Shown here in pieces: positions 1 to 8,670 of a DNA stretch of 21,444 nucleotides (positions are counted from its first letter, which is position 1; each line of letters starts with the position of its first letter). This DNA is from JAAYZK01 sp964535025 (GTDB lineage: Bacteria > Planctomycetota > Phycisphaerae > SM23-33 > FEN-1343): positions 1 through 21,444 of the forward strand of contig CAZHRW010000009.1 of assembly GCA_964535025.1 (NCBI GenBank). The letters are read 5' to 3'. The position numbers and the translations under genes are program-made. A model generated the notes under the pieces. The model ran no database searches. It was not told the DNA's origin and saw only the letters and a list, made by a program, of their open reading frames with translations.

Positions 1-74
1 CGCGACAACACCGACGCCATGACCTTCAGCCGGTCACGCTCACGCTGGCTCATCGCGATCCGCTCCTCGTCCAT
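1..74 (-). CDS. Transposase, N-terminal fragment (ISNCY-like), runs off the left edge
   Basis: The ATG at 74-72 is preceded by a strong ribosome binding site (GGAAGGAGAG, minus strand). It opens a frame of 24 codons with no stop before the edge. The protein begins MDEERIAMSQRERDRLKVM. The SQRERDRLKV start is what I associate with ISNCY-type transposases, in which a helix-turn-helix region follows. Only the N-terminus is visible, so catalytic residues cannot be checked, and the family call rests on this short motif plus the IS-like repeats upstream. It could belong to another IS family with a similar DNA-binding start. Confidence 0.55.
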   Translation of the reverse strand, partial: MDEERIAMSQRERDRLKVMASVLS

Positions 75-140
75 CCGCTCTCCTTCCACCAAAAAGGAAG
101 GCGGACATTCTTACATGCCGAAGACCGGACATTACTATCT
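1..140 (-). mobile_element. Left end of an insertion sequence, cut by the window edge
   Basis: The stretch reads towards the left edge and contains the 5' end of a transposase gene preceded by a short leader. On the plus strand the octamer CGGACATT occurs at 102-109 and again at 126-133, a 24-bp period. Repeated terminal motifs of this kind are typical transposase-binding sites at IS ends. The outer boundary is set near 138-140 only because the second copy ends there. The right end and any target duplication lie outside the window, so the boundary is approximate. Confidence 0.5.
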
Positions 141-166
141 GCCGATGACACGGTGCGCTATGATCG

Positions 167-195
167 TTGCAGACGGCCAGACCCCGACGTACACT
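167..195 (+). promoter_or_regulatory. Candidate sigma-70-type promoter for the SEC-C gene
   Basis: TTGCAG at 167-172 and TACACT at 190-195 are separated by exactly 17 bp, and transcription would start about 45 bp upstream of the ATG at 246. A TATGAT box at 159-164 lies nearby but has no matching -35 element. Both boxes deviate from consensus, so this is tentative. Confidence 0.35.
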
Positions 196-245
196 TCACT
201 TGGTGCCCCGACGGGGGCGTCGCGTGCTTTGAACAGGAGATGCAG

Positions 246-476
<231 letters not shown>

Positions 477-485
477 CCTTCGCGC

Positions 486-1703
486 TCAGTCGACCCGCTC
501 GGCGATGAATGCTCGGTGCGTGGCGCCCAGGGCGCCCCACAGGACGACCAGGAGCCGATCGCCGCGGCCGCGGAGACGCACCTGGAGCGCGTCGGTGTCG
601 AGCTTCAGCCCACGAGGCTTGATCTCGACGAGCCCGCCGTTCAGCGAACGGATCGCGTCGGCTACATCGGCCTCCCGTCCCGGAACGACCGCCAAGACCC
701 GAAAACACCGCGCCAGCGGCGTGTCGGCCGGCACATCGGCCGTGAGCCAGTCCAACCCAGGCGCCAGGCGCCAGGTTGGTATTCCCGCCTCGCCCAGGTG
801 CTGGACTAAGTCGTCCGTCCCGCCGGCGGCAATCACCGCCGCGTCAGGCTCGATGATGATGCGACCGGCCTGCCCCACCGCTGTCGGAGGTGCCTGACCT
901 ACGACCAGCGACGTTGCACACGGGTCCAGTGGATCGCCGGCGACCACCGTCGCTTGACGGGCCGCTCTCGCCGCCACCCCCCACCAAACCAGCAACTGCT
1001 TGCAGATGCCGCCCTCGCTCACGTGCTCAATAGCCACGTCGTCCCACCCGGCCACCTCACCGGTCGCCAGGGACGGCGACAGCTTCATCGCCCCGGCGGC
1101 CGTGCGTGACGGCAGCGCCTGCAGAAAGCGCCCGCCCGGCTCATAGTTGGCCACTCCTGCGACGCGTCGGCCGCCGGCACGGCGGTCGGGATCGATGTGC
1201 ACGACGGCATCCGCGGGCAAGTCCAGCTTGGTGACGTCGGCAACGTCGAACGTGCAGCGACACGCCAACCCGGCTATGACGGCATTGTGCTTGGCGCAGT
1301 ACACCGCCTCAACCGAGCGGTCAAATCCCTGTACTACGCCCCCTGCCATCGCAATGCCCAGGGCGTTGGCACCCATGCCGCAGCACAAGTCCCACACGGC
1401 GGCCTCACCCGCGACCGCCGTCAGCCGACGCCCGACGTAGATCGCCAGGCGGATCGACGACGCCTGCTGCAGCAGCGGATCGGTCGCCAGAAGACGCGCG
1501 GCCCAGGCTTCGGGGAACTTCCCGTCCTGCCGCGCGCGGCGGCGCAGATCACGTATCGTCATCACGGCCGCGGCCTGGTCCGGTTTGCACGTGCGGCGCA
1601 ACTGTTCCGCCGCCGCCAGCCGGTCGTCCGGCAGGGGGGCCGCCGCCAGCGCCTCGCCGGTGAGTGACCGGCAGAACTCCAGTTGCGACAATGTCATCGA
1701 CAT
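486..1703 (-). CDS. THUMP-like class I SAM-dependent methyltransferase
   Basis: A protein of about 405 residues. An N-terminal segment carries the family pattern KFPEAW (62-67) and LLQQASS (77-83). It is followed by a Rossmann methyltransferase core with the SAM-binding motif VWDLCCGMGAN (103-113) and the signature HIDPDRRAGGRR (169-180), which marks the THUMP-like methyltransferase family. The C-terminal region (FRVLAVVPGREADVADAI, then KPRGLKLD and LRGRGDR) corresponds to the THUMP-like domain. The substrate is unknown; the fold suggests nucleic acid or nucleotide modification. The ATG at 1703 (second choice 1697) is picked where family similarity begins; the frame is open to 2024 but that extension looks non-coding. 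No clear ribosome binding site precedes the start; instead a 6-bp-stem hairpin lies directly upstream. The gene is divergent from zwf. Confidence 0.85.
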   Translation of the reverse strand: MSMTLSQLEFCRSLTGEALAAAPLPDDRLAAAEQLRRTCKPDQAAAVMTIRDLRRRARQDGKFPEAWAARLLATDPLLQQASSIRLAIYVGRRLTAVAGEAAVWDLCCGMGANALGIAMAGGVVQGFDRSVEAVYCAKHNAVIAGLACRCTFDVADVTKLDLPADAVVHIDPDRRAGGRRVAGVANYEPGGRFLQALPSRTAAGAMKLSPSLATGEVAGWDDVAIEHVSEGGICKQLLVWWGVAARAARQATVVAGDPLDPCATSLVVGQAPPTAVGQAGRIIIEPDAAVIAAGGTDDLVQHLGEAGIPTWRLAPGLDWLTADVPADTPLARCFRVLAVVPGREADVADAIRSLNGGLVEIKPRGLKLDTDALQVRLRGRGDRLLVVLWGALGATHRAFIAERVD

Positions 1704-2055
1704 GATGCGGCAAGTGTGCCGCGTCAACACGGGCGATGCAAGATGCTTAATCGGGCGATGCGCATAAGGTGGCGGGCGGTCAGCATGTGGTGTGCTGGGG
1801 GGGACACACCGTGGCGCCATGCCGAGCCGCCCACCGTACCCTAACGTCGCCCGGCAGTCCTGCCGAAGCCTCCAAGCTATTCTACGTCTCTCGCCCACCG
1901 CCAAACCGGCCGCTGAAAGAATCCTGCGACCTGGTCGGATCACCGATGTAAGGCGGCCGGGCAGCGCGTTTTGAGCGTTGCGGGGCCGACCGGACAGGCC
2001 TATGATTGCTCCAGAGGACGGCAAGAGAGTGTCATCCGATTGGGCGACTTAAGAC
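1704..2055. other. 352-bp divergent intergenic region
   Basis: No convincing gene is seen here; the short open frames have no ribosome binding site or family signature. Visible elements are a hairpin GCGGCA-AGTG-TGCCGC at 1707-1722 next to the methyltransferase start, a direct repeat CGGGCGATGC at 1730-1739 and 1752-1761, and an inverted repeat GGTGTG (1789-1794) with CACACC (1805-1810) around a G-rich loop. The zwf promoter lies at 1978-2006. No promoter for the methyltransferase could be picked out. Confidence 0.5.
1978..2006 (+). promoter_or_regulatory. Promoter of zwf
   Basis: TTGCGG at 1978-1983 and TATGAT at 2001-2006 are separated by 17 bp. The -10 box matches consensus at five of six positions; the -35 box keeps the key TTG. 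Transcription would begin near 2013, giving a leader of about 43 nt before the ATG at 2056. Confidence 0.55.
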
Positions 2056-3627
<1,572 letters not shown>

Positions 3628-3738
3628 GCCACGACGGGCATTCGATTCGATCGGTCTGCATAGAATTCCGGTAAACGCGGCCATCGGTCGACATTAGAGG
3701 CTGCGCGCATCCGCACGCACGATCTGCCGTCGGAGCCG

Positions 3739-3756
3739 CGTGGCGCCACGTATGAT
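3739..3756 (+). promoter_or_regulatory. Candidate tpx -10 box with an abutting palindrome
   Basis: A perfect 12-bp palindrome CGTGGCGCCACG (3739-3750) directly abuts TATGAT (3751-3756), a five-of-six -10 box about 48 bp upstream of the tpx start. No good -35 element is found 16-18 bp upstream, which would suit an activator-dependent or repressed promoter with the palindrome as operator. This is inferred from position only; the regulator is unknown. Confidence 0.35.
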
Positions 3757-3803
3757 GAAAGAGAAGAAAAACCACATGGACAAAGGAAAGCGGGGATAGA
3801 GCG

Positions 3804-4331
3804 ATGGACAACACAGTAGCCGAACACGCCGGACGCGTGACGTTCCAAGGTGAACCGCTGACACTCCTGGGCGATCTGCCTGAGATCGGCACGATCGCGC
3901 CACCGTTCACCGCAGTGGCGACTGACCTGTCGGAAGTGAGCCTCGAAGATACCGCCGGGACTCTCCGCGTCCTGGTGGCCGTGCCGAGCCTGGATACGTC
4001 CGTGTGCGACAGCGAGGCACGCCGCTTCAACGACGAGGCCGCCAGCCTTGGCGACGACGTGCTCATCCAGGTGATCAGCATGGACCTGCCCTTCGCCCAG
4101 GCGCGTTGGTGCGGCGCCGCCGGCGCCGATCACGTCCGAACACTCTCGGACCACCGCGACGCCGCCTTCGGCAGGGCATACGGCGTGCTGATCAAGGAGT
4201 TGCGGCTCCTGGCCCGCTCGGTGTTCATCGTCGACCGCGACGGTAAGCTTCGCTACGGCCAACTCGTCAACGAGATCACCAACGAGCCGGACTACGACGC
4301 AGTCCTGCAGGCAATCGAGGGGCTGACCTAG
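3804..4331 (+). CDS. tpx: Thiol peroxidase (Tpx-type peroxiredoxin)
   Basis: This protein reduces hydrogen peroxide and alkyl hydroperoxides using thioredoxin. At 175 residues it is close to the usual 165-170. The peroxidatic cysteine is Cys68 within PSLDTSVCD (61-69), the hallmark of the Tpx subfamily, and the resolving cysteine is Cys103 in SMDLPFAQARWC (92-103), so it is a classical atypical two-Cys enzyme. The ATG at 3804 follows purine-rich AAGGAAAG and GGGGATAG stretches. The stop codon TAG lies at 4329-4331 and shares the palindrome CTAG with the stop codon of the convergent ABC ATPase gene, so the two coding regions overlap by 4 bp. Confidence 0.95.
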   Translation: MDNTVAEHAGRVTFQGEPLTLLGDLPEIGTIAPPFTAVATDLSEVSLEDTAGTLRVLVAVPSLDTSVCDSEARRFNDEAASLGDDVLIQVISMDLPFAQARWCGAAGADHVRTLSDHRDAAFGRAYGVLIKELRLLARSVFIVDRDGKLRYGQLVNEITNEPDYDAVLQAIEGLT

Positions 4332-5122
4332 CTCTGCACGTCCGCGACGACCATCGGAACATCCAGGCCAACGTCGACCAGGCGGATGTCGACGTCATAG
4401 ACGTCCTGGAGGATGTCGCGGGCGACGACATCGTGCGGCGTGCCGGCAGCGGCGACGCGGCCGTCCTTGAGCACGACAAGACGGTCGGCGAAGCGGCCGG
4501 CGAGGTTGACGTCGTGGCTGACGCAGACGACCGCCATCTCCCACTCATGGGCGAGCTTGGCCATCAGCCTGTAAATGTCCAACTGGTGCTTGACGTCCAA
4601 CGAGCTGGTCGGCTCGTCCAGCAGCATCACCGCCGGTTGCTGGGCCAAGGCGCGCGTGACCATGACCGTCTGCCGCTCACCGCCGCTGAGGGCGTCGAAG
4701 TCGCGATCGGCGAACGCTTCGGCGCCCGTCATGGTCATCGCGGCGTCCACGACCCGCCGGTCGAGTTCGCCCGGAACGCCCAGGCGTCCCATGTGGGGCG
4801 ATCGGCCCGTCATGAGAACTTCGCGAACCGTGAAGCTCGCTGCCGGCTGAACGTTTTGCGGGACATACCCCACCACCCGCGCCAACGCCGGAGCCGTGTA
4901 ACGGCGCAGGTCCCGGCCATCCAGCGTGATCGTCCCGGCCGACGGGCGCAGCAGTGCCAGCAGGCACCGCAGCAACGTTGTCTTCCCCGAACCGTTGGGG
5001 CCGAGAATGCACACCAGTTCGCCCCGGCGGGCCTGGAGGTCCACACCCCCAAGCGCCTCGCGGCCTGTCGGATAACGGAAGCGAACCCCCGCGGCCTTCA
5101 GGATGGGCATGCGCTCGCTCAT
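4328..5122 (-). CDS. ABC importer ATPase (BtuD/FecE/HmuV type)
   Basis: ATP-hydrolysing subunit of the metal-chelate/cobalamin importer encoded by this and the next two genes. It has 264 residues, with Walker A GPNGSGKT (41-48), Q-loop Gln89, signature LSGGE (145-149), Walker B VMLLDEP (165-171) and switch His203 in VSHD. All catalytic motifs are intact. The start at 5122 is chosen because its ATG overlaps the permease stop as ATGA and has GGGAG upstream; the frame is open to 5179 but that extension lies inside the permease gene. The subfamily is recognised from overall similarity to FecE/BtuD proteins. The cargo cannot be told from this subunit alone. Confidence 0.92.
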   Translation of the reverse strand: MSERMPILKAAGVRFRYPTGREALGGVDLQARRGELVCILGPNGSGKTTLLRCLLALLRPSAGTITLDGRDLRRYTAPALARVVGYVPQNVQPAASFTVREVLMTGRSPHMGRLGVPGELDRRVVDAAMTMTGAEAFADRDFDALSGGERQTVMVTRALAQQPAVMLLDEPTSSLDVKHQLDIYRLMAKLAHEWEMAVVCVSHDVNLAGRFADRLVVLKDGRVAAAGTPHDVVARDILQDVYDVDIRLVDVGLDVPMVVADVQS

Positions 5123-6120
5123 TGCATCCGCTCCCGAAATCGACGCCGCAGCAACACCAGGAAGAACGGCCCCCCGCAACAGGCCGTGATGACACCCACG
5201 GGCAGTTCCCGCCCGAACTGCAGCACCGTGCAGCGGCAGAATGTGTCGGCCCCCGCCAGGAGGATCGCCCCGACGAAACCTGACAGGACCAGCAGCCGTC
5301 GGTGATCAGAACCCACGATTGCACGGCAGACGTGCGGGATAATCAGCCCGACGAAGCCGATGGGCCCGGCCAGGGCCACCGATGCTGCCGTCAGCGCCGC
5401 CGTCACGCCGAATGTCACACTCCGCAGACCATGGATATTGACGCCTGAGCTGGCGGCGACGTCGTCGCCGAGGCTCAGCACGTTGAACGCCTGGCCATAC
5501 ATCGCCAATGTCACCCATCCCGCCAGCGTCAAGCCCACCACGGCCACCAGCAGCCCCCGCGGGTGCGTCTCGGGGATGGCGCCCATGGCCCACGAGATGT
5601 AGTCGGCGATGACGTAGGGGTTGGCGTAAAGGTAGATCAGCAGCATCACCGCGCCGTTAAAGGCGTTGACAATCACCCCCGTCAGCAGCAGGGAGTACGG
5701 ATCAAGGCGCCCCCGACGCTGGGCAATAAGATAGACGACTACCACCGTGACCAGCGCCCCGACTGCCGCCATCGCCGGCAGCCCCAGCCACATTGTTCCC
5801 TGGGCCGTCAGCGACATCGCTACCAGCACGCCCACGCCGGCGCCACTGGAGATGCCCAACACGTACGGGTCCGCCAGCGGGTTGCGCAGCAGGCTCTGCA
5901 GGGCCGCACCCGCTACCGCCAGGGCCGCCCCCACGATCGCCGCGGTAGTCACGCGCAACAACCGCAGCGCCCACAGGTCGGACGCCTCCCACGGCATCGA
6001 CAGGCCCATCTGCCCCACCAGGCTGCACGCCAGCACCACCGCCGCCAAGGCGACTGCCGGCAGAAGGGCTGTGAGGATCAGCCCGCGGAGGGTCAGCTCC
6101 TTTGTCGCAGCCTTATTCAT
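5119..6120 (-). CDS. ABC importer permease (FecCD/BtuC family)
   Basis: Inner-membrane permease of 333 residues, usual for the family, with many hydrophobic helices. Family features seen are RLLRVTTAAIVGAALAVAG near residue 53, the conserved LQSLLRNPLADPYVLGISSG stretch (74-93) and GPIGFVGLIIPHVCRAIVG in the C-terminal half, which forms the coupling region contacting the ATPase. A GGGGAGG ribosome binding site lies 6 nt upstream of the ATG at 6120. The gene overlaps the binding-protein gene by 8 bp upstream and the ATPase gene by 4 bp downstream, giving tight translational coupling. A single permease implies a homodimer, as in BtuCD. Confidence 0.93.
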   Translation of the reverse strand: MNKAATKELTLRGLILTALLPAVALAAVVLACSLVGQMGLSMPWEASDLWALRLLRVTTAAIVGAALAVAGAALQSLLRNPLADPYVLGISSGAGVGVLVAMSLTAQGTMWLGLPAMAAVGALVTVVVVYLIAQRRGRLDPYSLLLTGVIVNAFNGAVMLLIYLYANPYVIADYISWAMGAIPETHPRGLLVAVVGLTLAGWVTLAMYGQAFNVLSLGDDVAASSGVNIHGLRSVTFGVTAALTAASVALAGPIGFVGLIIPHVCRAIVGSDHRRLLVLSGFVGAILLAGADTFCRCTVLQFGRELPVGVITACCGGPFFLVLLRRRFRERMQ

Positions 6121-6982
6121 CGGCGGCCTCCCCGACCGGCAGGGCCTTGAACGCCTCGGGGTGGATCATCCGCGCCAGCTTCTCGGCGGTTTGCGCCACA
6201 CGGCTGCCGGGAATGGTCAGCCGTCTGTCGTCGGTGACGATGACGCGGTCGGCCCGCACCGCTTCCAGTTCCTGCCGTTTCCTCCAGAAGGTTCCCGCCC
6301 TATCCGTCTCACCGGGCCCCACCAGACAGATGATCACCTCGGGCTGCAGCGAACGGATCGTCTCCAGGTTGATCACAGCCCAGTTGCGCAGTCCCACCTC
6401 GGTGGCCGCGTTGGCGCCGCCGGCGATGGAGATCAGTTCGTCGGTCAACCAGCCGGCCCCTATCGTGTTAGGCCGCAGATACCCTTGCAGCAACAGCACA
6501 CGCCGACGCGGGCGACCGGCGACCGCCTCGGCAACGGCGTCAAGGCGAGCGTTCATCCGCTTCAGTATCGCCGACGCCAGGTCCTCGCGCCCCACGGCCT
6601 TGCCCATATCGGCGATGCCTTTGCGAAGCTCGTCCAACGTTCGGTTCTCCATCCGCACGAACGCCACGCCCGGCTTGAGGCGTTCCAGGAGGGCGAAGTC
6701 CGATCGGCGGGTATTAAAGAATACAGCGTCGGGCTTTTCGATGAGGATGGCCTCGCTGTTGATCCGAAGGGCGTCGCCGATGACTCTCCGATGTTCGCCT
6801 GGCGGAAGAATGCACCAACGGCTGACGCCAACGACGTGGTCGCCGAGGCCCATGTCGAAGGCGATCTCCGTGATATGCGGCGCCGCGGTCACCAGGCGCG
6901 GATGCGGCGCCGGCGTCGGTTCGGGCCGGTCGCACCCGACCAGCGCCAACAGACCGGACACCATGATGATCCACCGTCGCAC
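6113..6982 (-). CDS. Metal-chelate/cobalamin ABC substrate-binding lipoprotein (BtuF/FhuD-like)
   Basis: Captures the cargo outside the inner membrane. With the GTG start at 6982 the protein has 289 residues and a short lipoprotein signal: RR, a hydrophobic stretch and the lipobox LVGC with Cys17. This start is preferred because GAGAGGA lies 9 nt upstream; the frame also extends to a TTG at 7015 without such a signal. The mature part shows the helical-backbone receptor pattern: AAPHITEIAFDMGLGDHVVG near the N-terminus, EKPDAVFFN in the first lobe and LQPEVIICLVGP in the second. The TEIAFDMG-type motif resembles BtuF and iron-siderophore receptors, so cobalamin or a ferric chelate is likely. 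No cobalamin riboswitch fits in the short leader. Confidence 0.88.
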   Translation of the reverse strand: MRRWIIMVSGLLALVGCDRPEPTPAPHPRLVTAAPHITEIAFDMGLGDHVVGVSRWCILPPGEHRRVIGDALRINSEAILIEKPDAVFFNTRRSDFALLERLKPGVAFVRMENRTLDELRKGIADMGKAVGREDLASAILKRMNARLDAVAEAVAGRPRRRVLLLQGYLRPNTIGAGWLTDELISIAGGANAATEVGLRNWAVINLETIRSLQPEVIICLVGPGETDRAGTFWRKRQELEAVRADRVIVTDDRRLTIPGSRVAQTAEKLARMIHPEAFKALPVGEAADE

Positions 6983-7024
6983 GCGCTGAGATCCTCTCGT
7001 CGAAAGAGCGAGCAATACACCGGT

Positions 7025-7053
7025 AGCGTAGAAGGCCGGCGGGGTCCTGTCAA
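7025..7053 (-). promoter_or_regulatory. Promoter of the ABC importer genes
   Basis: On the minus strand a perfect TTGACA (7053-7048) is followed after 17 bp by TACGCT (7030-7025). Transcription would start near 7018, leaving about 36 nt before the GTG at 6982. This gives the importer its own transcription start downstream of acpS-nnrD. Confidence 0.6.
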
Positions 7054-7086
7054 CGTCCGCCGACCCGCATGGCGCCCGCCATCACC

Positions 7087-7983
7087 TTATCCCCGCATAA
7101 GTCGCCGGAAAGCCTGGGGCAGTTCGCCGATGAGGTCCGTGGCGATAAGGGCGACGTCAGAGGCGCGAGCGGCGACGGCGTCGCCGGCATCGCCGTGAAG
7201 GTAGACACCCAGCACGGCCGCGTCGAAGGGCTCGAGGCCCTGGCCGATCAACGCGGCAATCAGGCCCGTCAGGACGTCGCCCGTGCCGCCGGTGGCCATG
7301 CCGGGGTTGCCCGTGGTGTTGACGTACACCCGTCGTCCGTCGGTGACGATAGTCCCGGCGCCTTTCAACACACACACCAGCGGGGGACTGCCCGGCCGGC
7401 CCTCGCTCCACCGGCGCACGGCCTCGAGGGCGGCCCGCTGGCGGTCGGACTGGATTTCGCCGATCGACGCGCCCGTCAGGCGCGACATCTCCCCCGGGTG
7501 CGGTGTCAGCACCAGCGGCCCGTTCACCCGGGACGGCCAGTTGTCCAGCGTCGACAGGTTGTTCAGGCCATCGGCGTCGAGGACGACGGGGTGGTCGAGC
7601 CCAAGGGCCGTGCGGACCACCGCCTGCTGGACCTCGCCCCGCCCCAGGCCCGGACCGACGGCCAGAACGTCCGCGCGACCGGAGGCATCGGCCAGCGTCT
7701 CGGGCGCTTCAGCCGACAGCTCGCCGGCAACATCGACCGGCAGGCGCACGGAGGTGGCGCACGGGCTGAGCACCGCCGCGAACGGCTGAATCGACGCCGG
7801 CAGTGCCATCATCACCAGCCCCGCTCCGCCCCGCAGGGCCGACAGCGCCGTCAGTGCCGGCGCCCCGATCATCCCCGGCGACCCGCCGACGACGAGAACC
7901 GTCCCGAACGTCCCCTTGTGCGCATTTCGCCCGCGCGGCGGCAGGGCGGGGACCGTTTCGACGCGTTCGACTTCCAGGTTCAT
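7087..7983 (-). CDS. nnrD: ADP-dependent NAD(P)H-hydrate dehydratase
   Basis: Metabolite-repair enzyme that restores NADH and NADPH from their hydrated forms. The 298-residue protein has the ribokinase-like fold of the CARKD family: GTVLVVGGSPGMIGAPALTA (27-46), VLDADGLNNL (134-143), LTPHPGEMSRL (159-169) and the catalytic loop GMATGGTGDVLTGL (228-241) with Asp236. It lacks the NnrE epimerase domain often fused at the N-terminus, so it is a stand-alone dehydratase. The ATG at 7983 overlaps the acpS stop as ATGA, and GGGAGGG lies upstream; the frame stays open to 8094 inside acpS, which is rejected. Confidence 0.93.
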   Translation of the reverse strand: MNLEVERVETVPALPPRGRNAHKGTFGTVLVVGGSPGMIGAPALTALSALRGGAGLVMMALPASIQPFAAVLSPCATSVRLPVDVAGELSAEAPETLADASGRADVLAVGPGLGRGEVQQAVVRTALGLDHPVVLDADGLNNLSTLDNWPSRVNGPLVLTPHPGEMSRLTGASIGEIQSDRQRAALEAVRRWSEGRPGSPPLVCVLKGAGTIVTDGRRVYVNTTGNPGMATGGTGDVLTGLIAALIGQGLEPFDAAVLGVYLHGDAGDAVAARASDVALIATDLIGELPQAFRRLMRG

Positions 7984-8375
7984 GGTAACTGTCCCTCCCC
8001 CAATGCGATCGCCGAAGCCATCGCGTGATCGGCGGTGTGGGTTAGCGAGATAAGAATCGTCGACAAGCCCCGCTGGACGGCGATCTCGGCGCAACGACCC
8101 GCCAGGCGGATCGAGGGGGCCCCGCCGGGCGCATTGACGACCTCGACGTCCGTCCAGGCGATCCCGTCCCGCCAGCCGGTCCCCAAGGCCTTCAGGACTG
8201 CCTCTTTGGCGGCGAACCGCGCTGCCAGGTGCTCGACCTTTCGCTTACGCTCGAGACAGTACGCCTGCTCGCCGCGCGTGAAGACGCGGTCGAGGAACCG
8301 CCGCCCGTGCCGCGCGTGGACTTCGGCGACGCGAGCCGTCTCGACCAGATCGATGCCGTGCGCGAGGACCTGCAT
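7980..8375 (-). CDS. acpS: Holo-[acyl-carrier-protein] synthase
   Basis: Transfers 4'-phosphopantetheine from CoA to the acyl carrier protein, activating it for fatty acid synthesis. The 131 residues match the usual 120-130. The signature GIDLVE (7-12) gives magnesium ligand Asp9, and RFAAKEAVLKALGTG (53-67) gives Glu58 and the catalytic lysine region. The C-terminal SLTHTADHAMASAIA is also typical. The ATG at 8375 is preceded by GGAAGGA. The acpS-nnrD order with an ATGA overlap is common in bacteria and supports both calls. No clear promoter was found in the upstream 295 bp. Confidence 0.95.
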   Translation of the reverse strand: MQVLAHGIDLVETARVAEVHARHGRRFLDRVFTRGEQAYCLERKRKVEHLAARFAAKEAVLKALGTGWRDGIAWTDVEVVNAPGGAPSIRLAGRCAEIAVQRGLSTILISLTHTADHAMASAIALGEGQLP

Positions 8376-8670
8376 GGCGTTACCATCCTTCCTCTTCCAT
8401 CATTGTCCCCCCTCCGCTCCACTGTCGCCGCCAGGCGAATGTCGGTCGAGGAGATGCCTGCTTACTTCAGTGCACGCCCCGGTCGCCGCGGCGTTGGCGG
8501 GCAGGACCATCCAAACGGTCCGGTGATCACCGGCGGATCTTCTCGGTCAGCGTCAACTGCTTCAGAACGACCATCCGCTGGATCCGAGGAGTTTACCGCA
8601 CCGCCGCTGTGGCGGTCAACGCCGGGCGCGGCGGCGGTGGACGACGACTTCGGCGGCCACCGGATGGTGG
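8376..8670. other. Intergenic region between acpS and the esterase gene, with palindromes
   Basis: No supportable gene is present. A perfect 14-bp palindrome CCGGTGATCACCGG lies at 8520-8533. A hairpin GCCACC-GGAT-GGTGGC at 8656-8671 touches the esterase stop codon. It is not followed by a U tract, so it is not a classical intrinsic terminator. The acpS promoter is expected here but could not be identified by eye. Confidence 0.45.

Noticed and set aside
1789..1810. Inverted repeat GGTGTG/CACACC as a terminator
   Set aside because: It lies upstream of both divergent genes rather than behind any gene, and no U tract follows on either strand.
5747..7198. 483-codon plus-strand frame across the importer genes
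   Set aside because: The translation is rich in Arg, Ser, Pro and His with no domain pattern, and it is antisense to intact ABC permease and binding-protein genes.
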